From CAZEVI01 sp964515615 (lineage in GTDB: Bacteria > Patescibacteriota > UBA1384 > XYA2-FULL-43-10 > CAINNR01), in the NCBI GenBank assembly GCA_964515615.1, contig CAZEVI010000003.1, positions 1 to 40,186 of the forward strand: a stretch of 40,186 nt of DNA, read 5' to 3'. The position numbers and the translations under genes are program-made. The stretch's first letter is position 1, and each line of letters begins with the position of its first letter. The notes under the pieces were generated by a model. That model saw only the letters and a program-made list of their open reading frames with translations. It had not been told where the DNA came from and searched no databases. Positions 32,658 to 39,486 of the stretch are shown here, piece after piece.

Positions 32658-34145
32658 TTATTTTGTCGATGGTGAAACAGGAGCGACAACATTGACCGTG
32701 GTAATTGCAGTGTCGGAAATCTGATTTACGCCCTCGGCCCAAGTGTAGCCGGTATTGGTCAAATTGTATCCACCAACCGGTGGACAGCCGTAAATTTTAC
32801 CTTGCAAAGTGATTGTTTTAGAAGCTCCGGGAGCCAAATCGCCAATCAAAAGACCGCTCGAAGCAATAATTTGATCGCTAACTTTGACACCATTAACTTT
32901 TGTCGTGCCGGCAATATAGTTAACATATGTCGGCAAAATATCCTTAACTCGAACAGCACAGTCGGCAACATTACCGGTGTTTCTAACGATAATTCTGTAT
33001 GTGATTGTGTCGCCGAGTTTGGCAGTATTTTGTTCAGCCCAGCCATCGCCTTGTGCGACTTTTTTGTCGATAATAAGTCCGCGATTGGCGGTAACGACAA
33101 CTTTGGCTTGGTCCTGAGCCTTTTCAACATTGCATTCAAAAACCTTGGCAGTGTTAATCAGCTCCCATGAACCAGCCGGAACACTTGAAGAAATTCTGGT
33201 TTTGTAAACAATATATTCGACGCCGGCATCACCAGGAGCAACATTCGGAAGTGAAAGACCGGTGGTATAAAGAGAATCGGCCACTTTAATTCCTTCTGGA
33301 TGGTCCTTGGTATAAAGATAAGTTGTGCCAGCTTCGTAAGTCATATACTGTGGCAAAACATCTTTAACGGTAATTTCGGTCGCATCAATGTCGCCATTGT
33401 TTCGGACACCGATTTTATAAGCAATCTCGTCTCCCGGATTGGCAGCGATTTCTTCTTTCCAAGTTGTGTCGCCAGCATGAGCAACCTGCTTATTCATCGC
33501 AATGTTTGACTGGCCGTAAAGGTTGGCTTGAAAGGTTACATAACCTGAATACTGCCAGCAACCGTTAATGTTGCCAATGTTAACACCGGAATTGGTGGTA
33601 ATGCCGTCGGCAATCTGAGTTCCAACAGTAGCACCGTTTTTGAAGATCATTGTTGAGCCGGGTATATACTGAATTCGAGCATGGGACGGTAAATTGATAG
33701 TTGCGCCAGTGTGACCAACAATTTTACTATCAACGACAGTATCGGTAATGTAAGCGGTTTCATCGGACCAAATATAGCTCTTCATATTGAGCTGACTGGT
33801 TTGATCAATCGGCAAATCAACTCGAACGCGGGTGTTATGTGCAGTCGTGTCAACCATGCCGTTGTGGAAGTAAAGTAAAAATGCAACCTTGTCGCCAACG
33901 TTGGCGTTAATTGGGTCGCCCCAAGTCGAATCGGAAACTTTGGCAACGCGAAGCATTTCGGCATCACCTTGCAAAAAATTGAACCGTGGAGTTCCGGTTG
34001 CCACGGCTTTTTGATGCGCTTGCAAACCAAAAACTCCAGTAGCAACTGTCGTTGCAACCGCAACGGCTGCCACCATCTTTTTCTTGTCAAAAACGAAGTC
34101 CTTAATCGTTTTACCGATCTTTGAGAAAATTTTTCTCATATTCAT
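32658..34145 (-). CDS. DUF11-repeat surface protein, paralog without sorting signal
   Basis: The product is 495 aa. It has an N-terminal signal/anchor (about residues 24-45, AAVAVATTVATGVFGL). The shared head domain follows (PRFNFLQGDAEMLR, then NGCWQYSGYVTF), then two DUF11 repeats (GDEIAYKIGVRNNGDIDATE and GDTITYRIIVRNTGNVADCA), each ending with the VKD(V/I)LP and AGTT pattern. It stops at SPSTK without LPxTG, so it is held by its N-terminal anchor or released. It is encoded ahead of its LPRTG paralog in the same operon, pointing to a joint surface structure such as a fibre or layer. The ATG has an AAAGGA ribosome site; a promoter lies about 105 bases upstream. Confidence 0.85.
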   Translation of the reverse strand: MNMRKIFSKIGKTIKDFVFDKKKMVAAVAVATTVATGVFGLQAHQKAVATGTPRFNFLQGDAEMLRVAKVSDSTWGDPINANVGDKVAFLLYFHNGMVDTTAHNTRVRVDLPIDQTSQLNMKSYIWSDETAYITDTVVDSKIVGHTGATINLPSHARIQYIPGSTMIFKNGATVGTQIADGITTNSGVNIGNINGCWQYSGYVTFQANLYGQSNIAMNKQVAHAGDTTWKEEIAANPGDEIAYKIGVRNNGDIDATEITVKDVLPQYMTYEAGTTYLYTKDHPEGIKVADSLYTTGLSLPNVAPGDAGVEYIVYKTRISSSVPAGSWELINTAKVFECNVEKAQDQAKVVVTANRGLIIDKKVAQGDGWAEQNTAKLGDTITYRIIVRNTGNVADCAVRVKDILPTYVNYIAGTTKVNGVKVSDQIIASSGLLIGDLAPGASKTITLQGKIYGCPPVGGYNLTNTGYTWAEGVNQISDTAITTVNVVAPVSPSTK

Positions 34146-34249
34146 AATTTTCCTTTCCCCAACTTTGTTAATTTGAAACTAATATATTTAAACGTTAATT
34201 TATTCCTCAACAATATTTCACAATAGTATATTTTAATATTCGTATATAA

Positions 34250-34278
34250 TATATACCATATTGAATTTAGTTTGTCAA
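34250..34278 (-). promoter_or_regulatory. Promoter of the surface-protein operon
   Basis: On the minus strand: TTGACA (34278-34273), 17 nt, TATATA (34255-34250), preceded by TGG. The start near 34243 leaves an AT-rich leader of about 100 nt. Confidence 0.7.
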
Positions 34279-34365
34279 CACCATTTTCGTCAATAGCATT
34301 TTCATTAAACAACAACTCGATTGATTTATTCCAAACCGGCAAAATATTTGTCAGCTTGGATAAAC

Positions 34366-34390
34366 CCGGGTGAGCTCTCGGCTCACCCGG
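34366..34390 (-). terminator. Terminator-like hairpin after the Pro-rich secreted gene
   Basis: A perfect 10-bp stem (ccgggtgagc at 34366-34375 with gctcacccgg at 34381-34390), 5 bases past the stop codon. The following T run is weak (GTTTAT), so termination may be partial. Confidence 0.55.
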
Positions 34391-34394
34391 CAAG

Positions 34395-35591
34395 TTACTG
34401 TGCCGTCGGCGGTGGCGGCTCCCAGGGCTGCCTGTCAACCCCGGGAGGAGTAGGCTGGTCAGGAGGCTGGTTAGGCCCATCCCAGCCGCCGCCGCTGCCC
34501 AGCGGCGGATCCGTGTCTGGTGGATCCGTCGCCGTCGGCGGTGGCGGTGTCGGCGGCTCGCCTGGCGGACAGGTGCCGCCGGGGTTCGCCTCTTCCCCGC
34601 AATTCTGATTTTGCGACTGCGACTGCTTCACGTTTACGCGTGTCGCAGCCGCCCTCGCATAGAAATAATAAAGTAACAAATCCCCCTTGATTGTATTTGC
34701 TTCTGGATTAGAAATATTCAAACTACCGAGCGGCCTCATACCGCCGGTGGCAATCGGAATCGCCACAGGCGCTGGCGCCTGTGCTACTTCCGTTACCACC
34801 GGCTGGCAGACCGGTTCGGGAATTTCAACAGAAATCTCCGGCAAATTCGAAATACAAAACTTTTCAAAATTGCTAAAAGTTGTTCCGGAAATCGCCGGAA
34901 AAAGCGGGCTCGAGAACTGCTTACTGCACGGCACCGCTACCGGCAGCGAGGCTGCCGAGCTTGCACGATTGATCGTTGTCTGGCCGAGTTCCCTCGGTTT
35001 AACACCAACCAATTCATTTGTGCAAGGAAATTGAATTTTTTCCAATTTAACTTCTGTAAAAAAATTAACAGCAATTTGTGACTTTTCGCCGATCCGAATT
35101 GTTTCCGGCAACGGAGCCGGACAAATTTCGGTCGGCGATAATTCATCGAAACAAATCGGAGTTGGCGGCTCCGGTAAATAAACCGGCCACTCCCGCTCCG
35201 CTGGTGTTTTTACATACCAGTCGGTCTGACCGTAAAGCTGAGTAAAAATCTGGTAATCCGCCATATACTCCGCTGGCGTTCTAGTCAACGGAAAATGGCT
35301 CTGGTTTATTTCTGTTAAAAATTCCAAGGCAGCTCTGGTCGCCGCCAAATTTTCGCCCTTAAGCCACTTGCATTCATCCAAATAATAACTAATTGAATTT
35401 TTTTCAAATTCCGAAAGCGGTCTCAAAATCGCGACTTTTTCGACCGGCACCTTCACCGTTGCAGACGGTGAAACTACCGCAGAAAAAGTCGGAGCGATTT
35501 CCGCTCCCTCGGGTGGCTGGGCCACCGCAAGTGAAAGAATTGAAAAAACGGCAACAATGGCAGAAAAAAAAGTTTTTGCCATCCTTTTCAT
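34395..35591 (-). CDS. Secreted Pro-rich protein of unknown function
   Basis: The product is 398 aa with a signal peptide (FFSAIVAVFSILSLAVAQ, cleaved after about residue 25). The middle is helical and polar with several Cys (CKWLKGEN, CFDELSPTEICPAP, PCTNEL, CSKQF, FCISN, PVCQP), which could form disulfides outside the cell. The last 80 residues are Gly/Pro/Asp-rich and GC-rich at DNA level, with a PPTPPPPTATDPPDTDPP tract. I recognise no family. It overlaps the end of the coiled-coil gene by 4 bases (ATGA), so the two are coupled and probably function together. An AAGGAG ribosome site supports the start at 35591; a second in-frame ATG lies at 35582. Confidence 0.65.
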   Translation of the reverse strand: MKRMAKTFFSAIVAVFSILSLAVAQPPEGAEIAPTFSAVVSPSATVKVPVEKVAILRPLSEFEKNSISYYLDECKWLKGENLAATRAALEFLTEINQSHFPLTRTPAEYMADYQIFTQLYGQTDWYVKTPAEREWPVYLPEPPTPICFDELSPTEICPAPLPETIRIGEKSQIAVNFFTEVKLEKIQFPCTNELVGVKPRELGQTTINRASSAASLPVAVPCSKQFSSPLFPAISGTTFSNFEKFCISNLPEISVEIPEPVCQPVVTEVAQAPAPVAIPIATGGMRPLGSLNISNPEANTIKGDLLLYYFYARAAATRVNVKQSQSQNQNCGEEANPGGTCPPGEPPTPPPPTATDPPDTDPPLGSGGGWDGPNQPPDQPTPPGVDRQPWEPPPPTAQ

Positions 35592-37204
35592 TTTACATCA
35601 CTCCTTTCCCCGTTCGGGGAAATTTTGTACGTCTCGCCGGCACAGACGGTTGTCTGCACCAGCGACCAGCTGTCCTTCGGCGAAAATCGCCAATAAAACC
35701 AAATTTTCTGACCGTCAAAATTGTTGTTCCACTCGGCGAAGCCGTAGGGAACAGTATATTCTTTCTTGTCCGAACAATACAAATAAATCTTTCCGCCCCA
35801 GAGCTGACCGGAAGCGGTCAGCCACTGCACCCGGAACGGATGCGGCGGAAATGCTTTCGACAAAAATGAATTCTGCGAGGCAACCTGCGCCTCCAAATTG
35901 GAAATTCTCGCTTCGTGGTCGTTAACCTCATCCATCGCCAGATTGAGGTCTGCCCGAAGCACCGAAATATTGGCATTCAACTTTTGAATTGAACACCTAA
36001 CATCTTTGGAAAACTCCGGCAAAATCGAAATTGCCTTCCAAATTCTGTCAACCTCATCGGCAACTTCTCTCTGATGTTTAGAGAGGTCGTCGCCAATCAA
36101 ATTTGTTCGACAGTTAATATTCTCGACATTGTCATTGATTGTCTCAATGCTTTTGCCGAGCTTGGAAAGAAAATCGTTATGAAAGTTTAATGAATCGGTA
36201 ATGTCCTTCAGCCAGCTGGCGATCGCCAGCATCTGATCGACATTCTCCAATTCATGACGTTCCAAATTCGCAGAATTATTATCAACGGAACTCTTGATTG
36301 TCTCAAGGTTTGAATTGATCCCCTTGAGGCTCTCATCAAGCTCTGCCAAAAAACTCTTCTGCAAATTCAAAGATTTCGCCAAAACATCAAAACAATCCTG
36401 AACTTCTCTAAACTGTTTGTCATTTTCAATTTCATTATCTCTAATCGCCGTTTGAGTGGCGATTGTCTGATTTGCCAACCGGCGAATATCATCGCCAGTG
36501 GTCTCCCGCAACGACTTCACCAACTCAACGAGCTGGCAAAGCGCCGCGGCGTCAACCGTCGGCCGAACAATCTCGGCCATATTAGTCTGTTTCTCACATT
36601 TTTCAAAAATTTGTGCCGGTGCTGGCGGTGTCAAATCCACCAACGGGCTGCCGGCACAATTGTTAAGTTGGCAAAAAGCGGCCATCGGCTTGGCCTCAAG
36701 TGGACCGTCGTAGCCGACACAATCAATCCCCAGCCACTCGGCCAGGTTTTGATCGCTTTTGCCAACTTTGTGCCCGACCGATATCAACATCGTAAAGGCC
36801 GGGACACTCTTTCTATTTGCGTTCCTGTAAATCCCATGTACGACCAAAGAATTTGGCCCGAGGACAGGCCTAACTTCCTTCCAGCCTTCGAAAAGGGCCG
36901 GCTGGCCACTTGCAGACATTTCGATTTTTCCGTTCCAAGCAATAAAAAACTTTACTTCTTTTGAAATATCTGTCTGAACTGAATCAACAACAATTTCCAC
37001 CTTTGAGCCATTCGGTAGCCGAATCCCGGCCACCTCCGACTCCTGTCGGGAATTAAAACTCCAAAATGGTTGCCCGCTCGGAGTCAGCGCAACTCCGCGG
37101 ACTACAACCTGTAAATTTTCCTTGAAAATTCCGTCAACGGCAAAAGCGGTCGTTAAAAATTCACCGGCAATTACAACTGAAAACAACAATTTTAGGCGGC
37201 GCAT
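35588..37204 (-). CDS. Secreted coiled-coil protein of unknown function
   Basis: The product is 538 aa from MRRLKLLF, chosen for the AAGGGGG ribosome site and the immediate signal peptide (SVVIAGEFLTTAFA). An upstream ATG (37276) would put 24 polar residues before it. After a beta-rich exported domain (about 25-215) with Cys pairs, residues about 225-460 form a long coiled coil with an internal repeat: LNLQKSFLAELDESLKGINS resembles LNFHNDFLSKLGKSIETIND about 66 residues later. A compact C-terminal domain (about 470-538) follows, rich in Trp and Tyr (GGKIYLYCSDKKEYTVPYG), and may bind a partner or carbohydrate. No family is recognised. It shares an operon (ATGA overlap) with the Pro-rich secreted gene. 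Confidence 0.7.
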   Translation of the reverse strand: MRRLKLLFSVVIAGEFLTTAFAVDGIFKENLQVVVRGVALTPSGQPFWSFNSRQESEVAGIRLPNGSKVEIVVDSVQTDISKEVKFFIAWNGKIEMSASGQPALFEGWKEVRPVLGPNSLVVHGIYRNANRKSVPAFTMLISVGHKVGKSDQNLAEWLGIDCVGYDGPLEAKPMAAFCQLNNCAGSPLVDLTPPAPAQIFEKCEKQTNMAEIVRPTVDAAALCQLVELVKSLRETTGDDIRRLANQTIATQTAIRDNEIENDKQFREVQDCFDVLAKSLNLQKSFLAELDESLKGINSNLETIKSSVDNNSANLERHELENVDQMLAIASWLKDITDSLNFHNDFLSKLGKSIETINDNVENINCRTNLIGDDLSKHQREVADEVDRIWKAISILPEFSKDVRCSIQKLNANISVLRADLNLAMDEVNDHEARISNLEAQVASQNSFLSKAFPPHPFRVQWLTASGQLWGGKIYLYCSDKKEYTVPYGFAEWNNNFDGQKIWFYWRFSPKDSWSLVQTTVCAGETYKISPNGERSDVK

Positions 37205-37283
37205 ATGCGCCACCCCCTTTCGCCCCGTAGGACGATAGATTTTTTCCCGAGGGTTCGCTCTCGGGTTTGTGTGCACTCCCCAC

Positions 37284-37309
37284 TTTACTCGCGGCGTACC
37301 GCGAGTAAA
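37284..37309. repeat. Perfect 11-bp hairpin in the leader
   Basis: tttactcgcgg (37284-37294) and ccgcgagtaaa (37299-37309) pair around a 4-nt loop, upstream of the coiled-coil gene. A second hairpin (cccgag/ctcggg, about 37246-37265) lies between it and the ribosome site. Confidence 0.7.
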
Positions 37310-37311
37310 AT

Positions 37312-37451
37312 AGGCAGAAATCTAGCCAGGAAAAAGGAGAGAAACAAAAGGCAACTAAAGCGGCTGGTCCACATTGTTTATGGGACCGAACTGCCGCCAG
37401 TTTAAAATCCTTCTGCCCATAGGTCCCTAAATCCCAGCTAAATTTCTGCCT
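37312..37451 (-). ncRNA. Closed structured RNA domain in the leader
   Basis: aggcagaaat (37312-37321) pairs exactly with atttctgcct (37442-37451) and continues with tagc/gcta, closing a 140-nt domain. Inside, gcggc (37360-37364) pairs with gccgc (37393-37397) and ggtcc (37366-37370) with ggacc (37383-37387). There is no open reading frame of note. It is transcribed from the promoter at 37598-37626 and lies upstream of the secreted coiled-coil gene; it may be a regulatory aptamer or a processed RNA. No known family was recognised. Confidence 0.5.
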
Positions 37452-37479
37452 ACAAGTCAGTTATGCGCTCCAAATATAC

Positions 37480-37591
37480 AAAAAAGGAGTCGATTCCGAC
37501 AACGAAATTTGTGTCTCTGCTGAAAAACGCAATGCATTTTTCAAGCCAAATTTCTTTGTTGGCCCGCTCCTATTTTCCCCTTTCCTTAAAT
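37480..37591 (-). terminator. Promoter-proximal terminator/attenuator hairpin (short leader RNA)
   Basis: The transcript starting near 37591 folds into one long hairpin (ggag at 37570-37567 with ctcc at 37489-37486; inner arms ccaacaaagaaatttg and caaatttcgttgtcgg match at 14 of 16 pairs; tip tgaaaaa/tttttca). It is followed directly by TTTTTT (37485-37480). This is an intrinsic terminator about 110 nt after the start, yielding either a short RNA or an attenuator for the downstream secreted-protein operon. Confidence 0.65.
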
Positions 37592-37597
37592 GATTAA

Positions 37598-37626
37598 AGT
37601 CTAGCACTTTTATTCTGGCCTGTCAA
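37598..37626 (-). promoter_or_regulatory. Promoter of the leader RNA and secreted coiled-coil operon
   Basis: On the minus strand: TTGACA (37626-37621), 17 nt, TAGACT (37603-37598), preceded by TGC. It lies immediately after the dus stop at 37637 and gives a leader of about 390 nt. Confidence 0.75.
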
Positions 37627-37636
37627 GAGATTTTTT

Positions 37637-38671
37637 TTATATTTTTTTTAGAACTTTTTTTATATCTAAAACATTCGAAGTGTCAACAAACTCTTTTCGT
37701 AATTTTTTCGCTTGCGAATGGCCTTTAAAATATGCCAAAAGATGTTTTCGAAGTTCAATAACTCCTCGCTCGCCTTTAATCTCGAAGGCTAATTTTGCAT
37801 GTTCGAGAATTGTTTTTTTCTTCAGTTCGAGTTTCCGGTTTTCAGAAAGCCTGTCAAATTTCGAATTGAAAATAAATGGATTGCCAATTGTGCCACGACC
37901 AATTGCCACACCATCAAGATTACCAACTTTTTCTTTTATCCCCCGAAAACTTTTAATATCGCCGTTACCGATAATTTTGACATTTGAGCTTTGGATTTTG
38001 GATTTTAGCAGATAGATATTTTCCCAGCGCGATTTTCCGGAAAAACCGTCTTTATAAATCCGGCCGTGAATTATTAGCGCATCAACTCCGGCTTCGATTA
38101 ATTTTGGTCCAAACTCCAAAATTTCGTCATCGTTTTCCCAGCCAAGCCGCGTTTTTACCGACAGCGGCAAACTGGTAGCCTCCCTGACGGCTTTAACAAC
38201 TTCAACGCCGCGATTTTGATCGCGTAATAATGTTACACCATGATCTGACCCGACAACTTTTTTTGCCGGACAACCCATATTGATGTCAATCCCAGCCGGA
38301 TGTAAATTTTCCTCAATCCAAGCGGAAGCCAAGGCAAATTTCTCCGGATCTTTGCCAAAGAGCTGAACAATTATCGGCATTTCGACCTTTTGAAATTCCA
38401 TCAACTTGAAAGTTGGATTTTTTTGAAATTTTTGAATATTTGAATTTGAAATTTGTTTAGAATTTCGAAATTCAGTATTCGAATTTGTTTGTGTCTTGCT
38501 TTTTGTATCTTGTTTCTTTGATGCAAAGTGTGCAATTGCATCGGCCGAAATTAGTTCCGTCATCAGCAAATTTGCCCCTTGTTCTTTGCAGATAATTCGA
38601 AAAGCCGAGTCGGTGTATCCGGCCATCGGCGACAAAAGCAGAATCGGTTTTTTAATCTCGATCCATTTCAT
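37637..38671 (-). CDS. dus: tRNA-dihydrouridine synthase (Dus) with repeat-derived insertion
   Basis: The product (344 aa) reduces uridine to dihydrouridine in tRNA using FMN. Motifs: LLSPMAGYTDSAFR (FMN-binding start), DINMGCPAKKVV with the catalytic Cys, VKTRLGW, ALIIHGRIYKDGFSG and IIGNGDI. It resembles the DusB group, but I would not fix the subfamily. Between the first motifs and MPIIVQLFG there is an Asn/Gln/Lys/Ser-rich insertion of about 40 residues (KKQDTKSKTQTNSNTEFRNS onward) coded by a dispersed DNA repeat, not by an ordinary Dus loop. The frame stays open and all core motifs follow, so the enzyme is probably active. The stop is 11 bases before the next promoter. Confidence 0.9.
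   Translation of the reverse strand: MKWIEIKKPILLLSPMAGYTDSAFRIICKEQGANLLMTELISADAIAHFASKKQDTKSKTQTNSNTEFRNSKQISNSNIQKFQKNPTFKLMEFQKVEMPIIVQLFGKDPEKFALASAWIEENLHPAGIDINMGCPAKKVVGSDHGVTLLRDQNRGVEVVKAVREATSLPLSVKTRLGWENDDEILEFGPKLIEAGVDALIIHGRIYKDGFSGKSRWENIYLLKSKIQSSNVKIIGNGDIKSFRGIKEKVGNLDGVAIGRGTIGNPFIFNSKFDRLSENRKLELKKKTILEHAKLAFEIKGERGVIELRKHLLAYFKGHSQAKKLRKEFVDTSNVLDIKKVLKKI
38396..38521. repeat. Repeat element inserted in-frame within dus
   Basis: The segment is built of caaatttcaaatt-like words and holds acaaaaagcaagacacaaa (minus strand, 38506-38488), matching tgt at 18 of 19 bases but read in another frame. An acaagatacaaa copy just beside it resembles the arms of the intergenic element at 24137-24256. 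Confidence 0.65.
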
Positions 38672-38819
38672 AAACCCTCTTTAATACCTAGTATCTTTGA
38701 TGATAAAAAATATCGTTTGTCAGACTGATAATATCGTTAATTTGACAAAAAATCAAATTTTGATATTTTCTAAAATCGAAGCTAAAATTAAGACATTTTT
38801 CAATTTTTCCCCAAAACTA

Positions 38820-38848
38820 TTGACACAAAACCAAGTATATGCTAATCT
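38820..38848 (+). promoter_or_regulatory. Promoter of the 38855-39355 RNA
   Basis: TTGACA (38820-38825), 17 nt, TAATCT (38843-38848), preceded by TGC. A TTGACA on the opposite strand (38859-38854) faces back across the same -10 region, so a divergent promoter for dus may overlap. Confidence 0.7.
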
Positions 38849-38854
38849 TTCACT

Positions 38855-39355
38855 GTCAAAAACTTCGGCTTTAAATCCCAGCTAAGCCGGAGTTGGCGAT
38901 CATGGTCTGGCGGATTGTCGCCAAAAACGGACATTTGCACTGACCATGCTGGTCCCGAAAAACTGGCAAGTTCCCGCGCCAGTCAACCGGTAGTTCACGT
39001 CTGAACTTTCTTTTTTATAAAGTCTGTTTCAGACGCCTGAGCCACCAAAGATTTTTCAACCGGATATTCCGGCGCGCAATTGAGTAGTGTTTGTACTAAC
39101 TCAAAAAACCGCAGAAGATCTTGACCGCTTCGGCGGTCGGTTGACTCAGACGTTTGAGACAATTTTCGCCGCTCGCGGCAAAAATACTCACAATTTTTTA
39201 CCTTCTTCTAAGCACTCCACGCTTCTTTTTCTTCAACAATTCCCCTTTCACTTTCTTTCAGATGGCCACAATCTAATTTCGCGACAATAATTCAAAAACG
39301 GCCATATGGCCGAAACCTCACAACGTCATTTGGCAGTACACAGTGGCGTTTTTTT
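38855..39355 (+). ncRNA. Second independent structured RNA of unknown family
   Basis: A gene-free stretch of about 500 nt between a strong promoter and an intrinsic terminator. Hairpins are dense in the first 330 nt: 38861-38871 with 38884-38894 (11 bp, one G-U); ttggcga/tcgccaa right after; gtctgaa/ttcagac (39000-39035); ccgga/tccgg (39060-39075); ttgagt/actcaa (39081-39105); gaccgc-ttcg-gcggtc (39121-39136, a UUCG tetraloop); gccgc/gcggc (39168-39181). The words catggtc and gaccatg (about 38902-38950) could form a pseudoknot. The last 150 nt are pyrimidine-rich and less folded. I found no tmRNA, RNase P, SRP or 6S signature. A frame at 39087-39290 runs through hairpins and is probably not coding. 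The role is unknown. Confidence 0.55.
39322..39355 (+). terminator. Terminator of the 38855-39355 RNA
   Basis: aacgtcatttg and cagtggcgtt pair with several G-U pairs, followed by a T7 run (39349-39355). Confidence 0.65.
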
Positions 39356-39486
39356 AATTCCAAAATTATTATTTTCATAGCAAAAATATTGAGATTTGCT
39401 AATACTGTATTGACTATTTTCTTATAAATACCTTCTGTAAACCATAAAAGTATTAACAGATGGGGCGGCACATTTTTTATTGAGTA

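Noticed and set aside
37480..37591. SRP (4.5S) RNA
   Set aside because: Size and long hairpin fit, and AGCAG is present, but the GGAA tetraloop and its partner loop are missing.
37417..38885. Shared word taaatcccagctaa in the leader RNA (37427-37440) and the 38855-39355 RNA
   Set aside because: A 14-base match on opposite transcript strands is expected by chance in AT-rich DNA of this length.
39087..39290. A 67-aa plus-strand frame inside the 38855-39355 RNA
   Set aside because: The first half looks slightly protein-like, but it spans the UUCG and gccgc hairpins, has a non-ATG start and no ribosome site.
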